DNA from: an uncultured Dorea sp.
GTDB taxonomy: Bacteria; Bacillota_A; Clostridia; Lachnospirales; Lachnospiraceae
Direction of reading: 5' to 3'
Assembly (NCBI GenBank): GCA_910579015.1
Contig: CAJTRO010000039.1
Location: 284 to 32,089 of the forward strand
DNA: 31,806 nucleotides
Below the pieces are notes generated by a model that did not search any database, had not been told where the DNA came from, and saw nothing but the letters and a program-made list of their open reading frames with translations. This document shows positions 24,562 to 31,777 of the stretch, piece after piece. Within the stretch, counting starts at the first letter, position 1. Each line of letters starts with the position of its first letter. Position numbers and translations under genes: made by a program.

Positions 24562-25389
24562 TCAATCCGTCACAACTCTCTCCACATCCATACTCCCTGA
24601 GCGGAACCCTTCCAGATCGAGAGTTACATACGTATATCCAAGCTTTTTCAGATATTCAACCAGCATATCTCTTCGTTCCATAACCATGCGTAAATCCTTC
24701 AAATCTGTCTCAATCCTTGCGATACTTCCATGAACCCTCAGACGTACATTGTATAGTCCCAGATTCCTCAGATATGCTTCTCCTTCTTCAACCTTTCGCA
24801 TCTCCTCATAGGAAATGTGCGTGCCGTAAGGGAAACGGGTGGCAAGACAGGGCGTGGAAGGCTTCTGAGATACAGAGATACCATACTCGTCCGCCATTAA
24901 CCGGACTTCTTCCTTTGTAACTTTCGCATCTGCCAGAGGGCTTATGATCCCCAGCTCCCGAACTGCGCGGATCCCGGGACGGTATACATGCAGATCGTCT
25001 TCATTGGTCCCTTCCAGTATCCTTAATACACCAAGCTTCTCTGCCTCCTTCTGAATCTCCCGAAAGAGATGGCGTTTGCAGCGATAGCACCTGTCCAGCG
25101 GATTGTCTGCAATGCCTGCTCCTTCCAGCTCATCAATCTTGAGCACACAAAATACCGCTCCCATCTCCCCGGCAACCCGGCGCGCCTCTTCTGCCTCTCT
25201 GACCGGATGAAGCATGGTTTGGAGGAAGATGCCGTAGATCTTCTTCCCGGTCTCTTTTACCGCCTCACACGCAAGCTTCAGTAAGAGACTGCTGTCCACA
25301 CCGCCGGAGAACGCGACGATCAAGTCTTCTGAGGCATAACTCTTCATTTGCTGTATCAGCGCTTCTTTTTTTATCTCGTAATTATTCAT
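24562..25389 (-). CDS. larE: Nickel-pincer cofactor sulfur transferase LarE
   Basis: LarE adds sulfur to the nicotinic-acid-derived precursor of the nickel-pincer nucleotide, the cofactor of lactate racemase and related enzymes. The 275-residue product has the PP-loop AFSGGVDSSLLLKLA (26-40) for substrate adenylylation and the family motif EGTNEDDL (126-133). It carries C101 and C104 as a CxxC (DRCYRCK) plus C181 in STPCLATRFP. Three such cysteines are the pattern of the iron-sulfur-cluster LarE type rather than the single-cysteine, self-sacrificing type; that is inference from motif knowledge. It lies 63 bp after larC on the same strand. The ribosome site (AAGGG) is close to the ATG, so the start is slightly uncertain. 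Confidence 0.92.
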   Translation of the reverse strand: MNNYEIKKEALIQQMKSYASEDLIVAFSGGVDSSLLLKLACEAVKETGKKIYGIFLQTMLHPVREAEEARRVAGEMGAVFCVLKIDELEGAGIADNPLDRCYRCKRHLFREIQKEAEKLGVLRILEGTNEDDLHVYRPGIRAVRELGIISPLADAKVTKEEVRLMADEYGISVSQKPSTPCLATRFPYGTHISYEEMRKVEEGEAYLRNLGLYNVRLRVHGSIARIETDLKDLRMVMERRDMLVEYLKKLGYTYVTLDLEGFRSGSMDVERVVTD

Positions 25390-25410
25390 TTCCCTTACTA
25401 ATCTTTTCCC

Positions 25411-25486
25411 TGCATCACGGGCAATTTGCCTTTGCTTCTTACTGTATCTGCATCACAGGCAATTTGCCTTTGCTTCTTGCTGTATC
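25411..25486 (-). repeat. Two tandem 38-bp units spanning the larC stop codon
   Basis: Units 25411-25448 and 25449-25486 differ at two positions. The larC stop is in the right-hand unit, so the left-hand unit is non-coding spacer before larE. Each copy would give the same stop TGA, so the protein end is nearly unchanged. Confidence 0.9.
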
Positions 25487-26946
25487 TGGTTCCACGCCTC
25501 CTGATATGAAAGCCCTGTTCTTCTGCTGATCGCAGACACGCTCTCATATTCCGGATATACTCTGAGATTCCCCTTGCTCCCGCATATCTTGACTTCTGCT
25601 TCTCCCAGGGATGTCTCAAGCTTTCTAACCTCCCGCCTAAGTATCGTGCGCTCCATCTTCATCCTGCGGATCCCGATGGTCGTCGTCTCACGGAAAATAA
25701 TCTCCTCCATCTCAGGAACGCTGTCTTCTTTGCAGATGACATTCAGCTGATATGCCGGACGGTTCTTCTTCATATATATCGGAGTATAGTTCACGTCTCT
25801 TGCACCGGCCTCAAGCAGCCGGTCCATAACATATCCCAGCGCTTCTCCCGTACAGTCGTCAATGTTGCTTTCCAGTTTACAGATCACATCCGTCTCGTTA
25901 ATCCCAAGCTCTTCCTTCGGCTCTTCCGGCTCGATCAGCATCCCGCGAAGGACACTGGCCCGTCCATAATCTCTCTTTCCGGCTCCCATCCCTGTCCTGC
26001 GCAGCTTATATCTTCCTGGAAGTCTATCGGAGGTCCGCACCGCCGCCACGATCGCGGCCCCGGTCGGCGTCACAAGCTCCGCCTCCGTCTCCGTCATATG
26101 CAGGGCGATCCCATGCCGGCCGACAATATTGACCACTGCCGGCACCGGCACGGGGATGATCCCGTGCTGGCATCTGACCGTTCCTTTTCCTTCATACAAC
26201 TCCGGCACGATAACCTCCGTGATGTTGAGATTATCCAGACATACTGCCGCCGCCACAATATCTACAATAGAATCTACAGCTCCGACTTCATGAAAATGTA
26301 CCTCATCCATAGCTGTCCCATGCGCCTTTGCCTCTGCCTCTGCCAATATCGTAAATATATCTTCGGCAATCCTCTTGGCGCGCTGGGGGATTCCTGAATT
26401 CCGGATGATATCCAGGATCTCCGGCAGTCCGCGGTGCTCATGCGGATGGGAATGTTCATGTGTATGCGGATGTTCGTGCTCTCCCATATGCTCATGTGTG
26501 TGCGGATGTTCGTACTCCCCTACATGCACGTGCTCGTGTATATGCGGATGGCAATGCTCCTCCATATGCACATGTTCATGCGGATGGCAATGCTCCCCCA
26601 CATGCTCGTGTTCATGCTCTTGCAGATGTGTATACTCTCCACTATGCATGTGTCCATGCTCATGCGGATACTCATGACCGTGATGATGTCCATACAAATA
26701 CTCATTATCATGATCATGGTTCTCATGCTCCTCATCCAGGATTACCCTGAAGTCACAGGCATCCAGTCCGGACTTCCTAACCCTGCCGATCTCCACCGCA
26801 AAACCTGAAACCGGGAGACTCTTAAGATACTCCAAGAGCAGATTCTGGTCAGCCCCCAGATCAAGCAGAGCTCCTACTGTCATATCGCCGCTGATCCCGC
26901 TGCAACACTCAAGATACAGCGTATTTCCCGGTTCTTTGTACATCAT
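25453..26946 (-). CDS. larC: Nickel-pincer cofactor nickel insertase LarC with a long His-rich insert
   Basis: LarC inserts nickel into the pyridinium-dithiocarboxylate mononucleotide to complete the nickel-pincer cofactor. The 497-residue product starts TLYLECCSGISGDMTVGALLD, has the mid-region VHFHEVGAVDSIVDI and the C-terminal domain with LESNIDDCTGEALGYVMDRL and KKNRPAYQL. In Lactiplantibacillus plantarum larC1 and larC2 are joined by a programmed frameshift; here they are one continuous frame. Residues 74-171 form a histidine-rich insert with 38 histidines, likely a nickel store. The ATG at 26946 follows GGGAGGAAG, 32 bp after a LytTR regulator, with no terminator between. larA and larB are not in the window. 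Confidence 0.95.
   Translation of the reverse strand: MMYKEPGNTLYLECCSGISGDMTVGALLDLGADQNLLLEYLKSLPVSGFAVEIGRVRKSGLDACDFRVILDEEHENHDHDNEYLYGHHHGHEYPHEHGHMHSGEYTHLQEHEHEHVGEHCHPHEHVHMEEHCHPHIHEHVHVGEYEHPHTHEHMGEHEHPHTHEHSHPHEHRGLPEILDIIRNSGIPQRAKRIAEDIFTILAEAEAKAHGTAMDEVHFHEVGAVDSIVDIVAAAVCLDNLNITEVIVPELYEGKGTVRCQHGIIPVPVPAVVNIVGRHGIALHMTETEAELVTPTGAAIVAAVRTSDRLPGRYKLRRTGMGAGKRDYGRASVLRGMLIEPEEPKEELGINETDVICKLESNIDDCTGEALGYVMDRLLEAGARDVNYTPIYMKKNRPAYQLNVICKEDSVPEMEEIIFRETTTIGIRRMKMERTILRREVRKLETSLGEAEVKICGSKGNLRVYPEYESVSAISRRTGLSYQEAWNQIQQEAKANCL
26434..26727 (-). repeat. larC: Repeat-rich DNA encoding the LarC histidine-rich insert
   Basis: About 290 bp of alternating CAT/CAC with GAR, CCN and GGN codons encode imperfect repeats such as GEHEHPHTHEH. 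The antisense frames are open and cysteine-rich only because of this bias. Repeat number is likely to vary among strains. Confidence 0.8.
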
Positions 26947-26978
26947 GTTCTCTTCCTCCCAAATGTAGATTTCTATCT

Positions 26979-27701
26979 TTATTTTAATCCTTTTATCATC
27001 CGTGATGAGATCAGACATTCATCTCCGTTGACCATATAGATCACCCGATTCTGAAAATCAATTTCCCTGATATTATCCTTGTTCACTAGAAAAGAGCGGT
27101 GACAGCGGTAAAACCGCCCATCCACTTCCTTCTCAATCTCTCTGATCTTCCCTAAAAATTCCATCTGACGGTTCTTGCAGTGTAAGATAATCTTGTGTAC
27201 ATTCGGAGACGTTTCAAAAAAGAGAATATCGTCATAATCTACGGTAAATACCTTTTCATTTACTTTCACTGAAAAATTGGCATGTACTTTATTATTGGCC
27301 GACGCAAATCTCTGATTCGCCTTGAGAATACATTCGTATATTCTTTTTCCCAGATCATCCGGGGCATCCTTCAAAATGAAATCCAACGCCTCTAATTTGT
27401 AAATGAACGTCATGTAACTCATTTCCGAATGGGTTGTAACAAAAATAATAAACCCTCTTGGATCATATTTTCTGATCTCCTGTGCCAGTGTCAGCCCCGT
27501 CATATCCGCACCCAGCGCTATATCAAGAAAATATATTCCAACCTCCTTTGTTTCTTTCACTTTCTCAAGGATTCTGTGCGGATCTTCCGAAACACAGCAA
27601 AGCTCCATGTCCAGGTCTTCCATAAGAACAATATTTTCGATCACCTGCTGTATTTTATTTCTCTGCACTTCTATATCTTCACATATATAAATCTTCAGCA
27701 T
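26979..27701 (-). CDS. LytTR-family response regulator (AgrA/ComE type)
   Basis: The 240-residue protein has a receiver domain with acidic residues ED (9-10), phospho-acceptor D60 in IYFLDIALG and a following TTHSE switch region, then a LytTR DNA-binding domain (about 140-240) with DILFFETSPNVHKI, FYRCHRSFLVN and the closing DECLISSRMIKG. LytTR proteins bind two 9-bp direct repeats spaced about one helical turn plus. GAAGGAG precedes the ATG. It is transcribed from its own strong promoter. Its likely kinase is the AgrC-like protein 1.2 kb away on the other strand. larC and larE follow closely downstream. Confidence 0.94.
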   Translation of the reverse strand: MLKIYICEDIEVQRNKIQQVIENIVLMEDLDMELCCVSEDPHRILEKVKETKEVGIYFLDIALGADMTGLTLAQEIRKYDPRGFIIFVTTHSEMSYMTFIYKLEALDFILKDAPDDLGKRIYECILKANQRFASANNKVHANFSVKVNEKVFTVDYDDILFFETSPNVHKIILHCKNRQMEFLGKIREIEKEVDGRFYRCHRSFLVNKDNIREIDFQNRVIYMVNGDECLISSRMIKGLK

Positions 27702-27765
27702 ACTGCATTCTCCTTACGGCCGTCTCCTTAATTATAGTGAAAATCAGGCTTTCCAGCCGTGCCAG

Positions 27766-27812
27766 GGGCATTTCTTATCTAATATTATCACGAAATGCCC
27801 GGAATTTGTCAA
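27766..27812 (-). promoter_or_regulatory. Strong promoter of the LytTR gene overlapped by an inverted repeat
   Basis: The minus strand has TTGACA (27812-27807), a 17-bp spacer and GATAAT (27789-27784). A perfect 9-bp inverted repeat, GGGCATTTC (27766-27774) and GAAATGCCC (27792-27800), brackets the -10, with one arm in the spacer and the other near the transcription start, an arrangement typical of a repressor operator. Confidence 0.7.
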
Positions 27813-27842
27813 CAAGAAATAATCGTCCATTCATCTTTCGAA

Positions 27843-28712
27843 TCAGTCTTTCATAAGCTCTAAGAATGTATCTTCCAGAGTCTCGCCTGCCTCATAGAGC
27901 CCTGTCATTACCACATTGTGCGACGCCAGTAATTTTGCAACAGCATTCTTTTCATTTGTGCCGATCTTGATCCGTACCTCCTGCCCGTTCTGAGAAACCA
28001 CATGATATCCGTTTTCCCTCAGGACTTTTTGTGCGGTTTCCATGTCCGGACTTTCAATTACATATATGATCTGTTTCTCCTTCCCATCATTGTGTAAATC
28101 CATAACCTGAATGATTTCCCCCTTTTTGATCATGATGGCCCTGTCGCACATTTTTTCCAATTCCCCTAACAGGTGGCTTGAAATCAGTACCGTGATCTTC
28201 TTCTCACTGGCTATCTTCCGGATATATTCACGAACTTCATGGATACCTTCCGGATCCAGTCCGTTGGTTGGTTCATCCAATACTAAAACATCCGGATCCT
28301 TTAACAGAGCCTGGGCAATTCCCAATCTCTGTCTCATGCCAAGGGAATATGCCCTGACATTTTTATTGGCGGCCTCCATAAGACCTAACAATTCCAACAG
28401 CTCTTTTACTTTCTTTTTTCCTACGCCGTTTAATCCTGCAAAATACATCAGATTCTGATATCCCGTATTGTATGGATAGAAGTTCGGCGTTTCAATCATA
28501 CAGCCAATATCCCTGACACCGCTCAAATCCACTTCTCCCGTATAATTTCTGGTTAACCCTACTAAGATTTTCATGATACTGGTTTTTCCCGCTCCATTCG
28601 GCCCTATCAATCCGGTGATCTCTCCGCTTCCAAGCTCAAAGGATACTTTATTTAAAATCTGAAAATCTTTTGCTCTTTTACTGACATTATTAACTCTTAA
28701 TACGCTCTTCAT
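27843..28712 (-). CDS. ABC transporter ATP-binding protein (bacitracin/lantibiotic-type)
   Basis: The 289-residue ATPase has Walker A GPNGAGKT (37-44), the signature YSLGMRQRLGIAQALL, Walker B VLVLDEPTNGLDP and the switch histidine in LISSHLLGEL. The extended C-terminal region (about 210-289) and overall pattern fit ATPases of peptide-antibiotic or bacteriocin exporters. AGGAGGAGAAAT just before the ATG at 28712 sets the start; a longer frame has none. The likely membrane partner is the ABC-2 permease at 30221-30946, which sits beyond an oppositely oriented kinase gene. The two share promoter direct repeats. Confidence 0.93.
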   Translation of the reverse strand: MKSVLRVNNVSKRAKDFQILNKVSFELGSGEITGLIGPNGAGKTSIMKILVGLTRNYTGEVDLSGVRDIGCMIETPNFYPYNTGYQNLMYFAGLNGVGKKKVKELLELLGLMEAANKNVRAYSLGMRQRLGIAQALLKDPDVLVLDEPTNGLDPEGIHEVREYIRKIASEKKITVLISSHLLGELEKMCDRAIMIKKGEIIQVMDLHNDGKEKQIIYVIESPDMETAQKVLRENGYHVVSQNGQEVRIKIGTNEKNAVAKLLASHNVVMTGLYEAGETLEDTFLELMKD

Positions 28713-28764
28713 ATTTCTCCTCCTATTCCTGTTACCCAGGTCTCCTGTTCTTATTAACAGCTTT

Positions 28765-28868
28765 ATTATAAAGCAAAAAAACACGATTCCGTCTTTTCTG
28801 TCGCAAACGCCTGTTTTCAGATCGCAAATGCGTTTTCCCTTGCCAACTTATTCACAATAAGCTATAAT
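28765..28868. promoter_or_regulatory. Divergent promoters with 21-bp-spaced direct repeats (candidate LytTR site)
   Basis: TCGCAAACGC (28801-28810) and TCGCAAATGC (28822-28831) are direct repeats spaced 21 bp start to start, the spacing used by LytTR regulators. To the left, on the minus strand, TATAAT (28770-28765) with a poor -35 is the ATPase promoter; the repeats lie just upstream of that -35, as for an activator. To the right, TTGCCA (28840-28845), 17 bp and TATAAT (28863-28868) form a good + strand promoter for the kinase. The same 9-mer pattern, TCKYRAAYG twice, recurs at the permease promoter. Confidence 0.65.
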
Positions 28869-28904
28869 AATAAAGCAAAACCATACGGCTTCAAGGAGTT
28901 TTTC

Positions 28905-30209
28905 ATGACGACACTACATTTGCTCGCTTCCATATTCGTTGCAATTATGTTAACTTTAGATATTTTTATATTGACGCATCCGCATCTTTCCCTGGATAAA
29001 TACCTCTTTTTCTTTCTATCGTTTTCGACGCTCAATTTTATACAGTACCATTTTAACCTTCCTCTTGTATTATTTGTTACACTGGGGATAAATTCTCTTC
29101 TGTTAGTGAGATTCTCTAAAAAGATATATACTATTTTTTATATACTGCTTGGCTATATCATAAACTGTATTTTACTCAATGTAGTAGGATTTGCATACAA
29201 TATGTTATGGAACACCTCTGTCAAAGAACTTAATGCAGATGCATTTCTTATGCTCACGACCGAAATCTGTACAATAGCAGTATCCTGTCCGTTTCTTTAT
29301 CTGGTCAGGCTGTTGTTTCAGAAATATCTCATTGGTATTTTTGAAAAAATGAACAAAAAGCTTATTACTTTCATTGCATTAAACCTCTTGTTCTCTGCCT
29401 TCTTGATCTTCACGCTGGCATCTTTTTTTGATACTCTGGAAATTACGCACAGAGAGTATTTTTTAATGGTTTCTTCACTTATCCTCTATTCTGTGTTTGC
29501 AATCTGTATGATCCTTTACGTACTCTACACAGCGAAAAAAAGTTACGAAGCTCAGAAAAAAGTGGAGTATCTGGAAAACTTAAACGAATACACAAAAAAC
29601 CTGGAGATGGTATATAATAATCTTCGTTCTTTCCGACATGATTATATCAATATTATGGCTTCCCTCTCCGCATATATTGATGAGAAAAGATATGATGAAC
29701 TTGGGACCTTTTTTTATGAATATATTTTTCCGATGCAGAAAAATCTTTCGCAGAAAAACAGCGAATTAAACAACCTGTTACGTATCCATACATTGGAGTT
29801 AAAAAGTATTTTGTATACGAAACTTCTCCTGGCCGTCAACCAGGATATCGAAGTGAATATTGATATCCCGGATGAAATTGATTCCGTTCACATGGATCCT
29901 GTTGACATGACCAGAATGTTTGGGATCTATCTGGATAATGCTATAGAGGCGTGTCTGGAAACAGATCATCCGGTTGTGAATATCCATCTGGGCAAAATGA
30001 ATCAGGATATGGTATTTATTATATCTAATACGTTTATTGACAAAGGACTTTCCGTTGCGCAGATGCATAAAAAGGGCGTGACTACTAAAGGGAACGGTCA
30101 TGGCATCGGTCTTCACAATGTGTCTGAAATATTGAACCGCTATGACAATATCTACCATGAAACCTTAATAGAAGATGGATTGTTCATACAACAGATCCAG
30201 ATATCATAA
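28905..30209 (+). CDS. AgrC-like GHKL sensor histidine kinase
   Basis: The 434-residue kinase has an N-terminal membrane domain with about six transmembrane segments (to about residue 210), a coiled-coil linker (KKSYEAQKKVEYLEN), the phospho-acceptor H245 in SFRHDYINI and a GHKL ATPase domain with GIYLDNAIEAC and GNGHGIGLHN. This layout is shared with peptide-sensing kinases AgrC and ComD. GGAG lies before the ATG. It is divergent from the ATPase gene and convergent with the permease gene, stopping 11 bp from it. Its likely partner is the LytTR regulator at 26979-27701. No pheromone-precursor gene was found beside it, so the ligand may be exogenous, such as a peptide antibiotic. Confidence 0.93.
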   Translation: MTTLHLLASIFVAIMLTLDIFILTHPHLSLDKYLFFFLSFSTLNFIQYHFNLPLVLFVTLGINSLLLVRFSKKIYTIFYILLGYIINCILLNVVGFAYNMLWNTSVKELNADAFLMLTTEICTIAVSCPFLYLVRLLFQKYLIGIFEKMNKKLITFIALNLLFSAFLIFTLASFFDTLEITHREYFLMVSSLILYSVFAICMILYVLYTAKKSYEAQKKVEYLENLNEYTKNLEMVYNNLRSFRHDYINIMASLSAYIDEKRYDELGTFFYEYIFPMQKNLSQKNSELNNLLRIHTLELKSILYTKLLLAVNQDIEVNIDIPDEIDSVHMDPVDMTRMFGIYLDNAIEACLETDHPVVNIHLGKMNQDMVFIISNTFIDKGLSVAQMHKKGVTTKGNGHGIGLHNVSEILNRYDNIYHETLIEDGLFIQQIQIS

Positions 30210-30220
30210 AGCCCTGTTCC

Positions 30221-30946
30221 TTACAGATCTTTTTTCTGCATAACGGTCATGCCGATGATTGAAAATGCAATACCTGTGACTATAAATACTGTAATATTTT
30301 TGATACTCCAATCCTGATACATCAAGAATTGGTCAGACAGGCAAAACACCACATAATCCATTACTTTTCCGAGCGCACTTATTTTCTGCCCGATCATCTG
30401 TAATATACCCGGCATCACCCAAAAAAGTACGATCAGATAAATAAATGGTGTAATGGTCGTGTTATAAAATGATGTGACCATCACCGCCGCCGCGCCTATG
30501 GCAAAGCCATAAATCATATAGATCAGTATCTCTTTTCCAATGATCCCAAACAACATAGGTACTGTCCAGGGCTGTTTACAGATTATCAGTGCGGCGGCAT
30601 ATAAGATTCCGCCGCATAGACCAATCAACATATTGACCAAGGCCACGCTTGCGATTTTTGCCGTGATGATCTGGAGCCTGCTGCTTCTTGACGTGAATAC
30701 AAACGTCACTGTTTTTAGATCAAATTCTTCCCCCAGGCTCTTTACTGCCAGAAACATGATCAAAATACTGGCAAAGTTTCCAAAAAATGCGATCACATTG
30801 TGTACCCCAAAACTCTCCGGATATGCATACGCACCGTATGTCATTCCTCCCCCCATGATAAGCACCATAATCAGACCAAATGGAAACTCTCTTTTTTTCA
30901 ATAATTTTGTCATTTCCAGCAAAGTAATGTTCATTGTCTTCTTCAT
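30221..30946 (-). CDS. ABC-2-type transporter permease
   Basis: The 241-residue protein has about six transmembrane segments and the pattern of small ABC-2 permeases that pair with bacitracin/lantibiotic-type ATPases; the N-terminus MNITLLEMTKLLKKREF is an amphipathic stretch before the first segment. AAGGAG precedes the ATG by ten bases. It probably works with the ATPase at 27843-28712, although the kinase gene on the opposite strand lies between them, so the transporter is transcribed from two separate promoters. Export or resistance to a peptide is the likely role; substrate unknown. Confidence 0.85.
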   Translation of the reverse strand: MKKTMNITLLEMTKLLKKREFPFGLIMVLIMGGGMTYGAYAYPESFGVHNVIAFFGNFASILIMFLAVKSLGEEFDLKTVTFVFTSRSSRLQIITAKIASVALVNMLIGLCGGILYAAALIICKQPWTVPMLFGIIGKEILIYMIYGFAIGAAAVMVTSFYNTTITPFIYLIVLFWVMPGILQMIGQKISALGKVMDYVVFCLSDQFLMYQDWSIKNITVFIVTGIAFSIIGMTVMQKKDL

Positions 30947-30975
30947 AGCTGTGACTCTCCTTTCGATTTAGTCTT

Positions 30976-31041
30976 ATTATAAACGCTTTCGATGGTCATT
31001 CTCGTTTTTTTCTTAAATGGGTATAAATTTGTCGTGAACGT
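30976..31041 (-). promoter_or_regulatory. Permease promoter with 21-bp-spaced direct repeats
   Basis: On the minus strand TATAAT (30981-30976) has no good -35. Upstream, TCTTAAATGG (31011-31020) and TCGTGAACGT (31032-31041), written on the + strand, both match TCKYRAAYG and are spaced 21 bp, at within one base of the same distance from the -10 as at the ATPase promoter. This suggests joint activation, probably by the LytTR regulator. Confidence 0.5.
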
Positions 31042-31064
31042 AAAAATCGAGGGGCTGATTTTCA

Positions 31065-31298
31065 TTAATTAGAAGGCACCGCCTTCGTCTGCTCATCTAC
31101 CGCTTCCTGATCTGCATTCTCATCTAAAGCGGTCTTATCCGGTTTTTCAGGCGTTTGCTCCTCTCCCAGATCCACACGTGTGAAATAGCTGAATCCATTG
31201 TCTCTGAACATAAGCTTATTTTTCTCTGATCTTGCGTCTTGCATGTTTCAAGCGCCTTCTTTGCCGCGCTGATTGCCGCTTGGGCTGCTACCGGTCAT
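31065..31298 (-). pseudogene. Short gene coupled to hicB, interrupted by an in-frame TGA
   Basis: An ATG at 31298 overlaps the hicB stop as ATGA and opens a frame (MTGSSPSGNQRGKEGA) that meets TGA at 31250-31248. The same frame continues after it: NMQDARSEKNKLMF, then GFSYFTRVDLG and an acidic, hydrophilic tail ending AVPSN with TAA at 31065. Read through, it would be 77 codons. If translation restarts at the ATG at 31244, a 59-residue protein results, with GAAGG upstream. I do not recognise a family. The ATGA coupling suggests an ancestral third gene of the hicAB operon; the simplest reading is a nonsense mutation (for example TGG to TGA). An authentic 59-residue gene is the main alternative. 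Confidence 0.45.
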
Positions 31299-31723
31299 AG
31301 CGATTGTACTTTTGTCAATAAGGCATCCTGCAATACTTTTGAAAAGTTGATGCTTTTTTCTTCACAAAGAGTATTCAGCCACATGGGGATGCTTAAAGTC
31401 TTTTTTACTGCCTTGTCGCTGTGCTGCCTTGCGTATTCGGTCATATCCACCAGTACCATATTGACGAAAGCGCTTTCCAAAGCGGATTCCATTTCAAAAT
31501 CTTTCAGGATGGCAGCAGGATTGATTTCGCCTAATGGACTGGGAGCCGGGAGGGGGGCGCCGTCACGTAGGGCAGTAAACAGATGCAGGCCGCAGGCATC
31601 TTGAGCCATGCGCATAGCGTCCGCCACATTATCCCCAAAAGTTGCGAGGTTTCCCAAATCGGGGAAAATGACTGATATTTTGCCCTCTTCCTCATAGAAA
31701 ACAGCCGGGTATACATAATTCAT
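31295..31723 (-). CDS. hicB: HicB-family antitoxin
   Basis: HicB neutralises the HicA mRNA interferase and represses the operon. The 142-residue product begins with the HicB fold pattern YPAVFYEEEGKISVIFPDLG, continues with a helix bearing AMRMAQDACGLHL, and ends in a ribbon-helix-helix-like segment (KKTLSIPMWLNTLCEEKSINFSKVLQDALL region), the usual DNA-binding end of longer HicB proteins. AAAGGAG lies about eight bases before the ATG. The end of hicA precedes it on the same strand. Such pairs are common on mobile elements, so this may be the edge of an integrated element; that is inference. Confidence 0.88.
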   Translation of the reverse strand: MNYVYPAVFYEEEGKISVIFPDLGNLATFGDNVADAMRMAQDACGLHLFTALRDGAPLPAPSPLGEINPAAILKDFEMESALESAFVNMVLVDMTEYARQHSDKAVKKTLSIPMWLNTLCEEKSINFSKVLQDALLTKVQSL

Positions 31724-31777
31724 GAATCATTGCTCCTTTCCGTGTAATCTATATTGTTTGCAAGGGGCAGGGGCTTG

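Noticed and set aside
26375..26677. Open + strand frame with many CxC motifs, resembling a cysteine-rich protein
   Set aside because: It is the antisense of the His-codon repeats in larC; the cysteines follow from that codon bias and there is no ribosome site.
28905..30209. A complete agr-type quorum-sensing locus
   Set aside because: No AgrB-like processing protease and no pheromone-precursor frame lie near the AgrC-like kinase or the LytTR gene.
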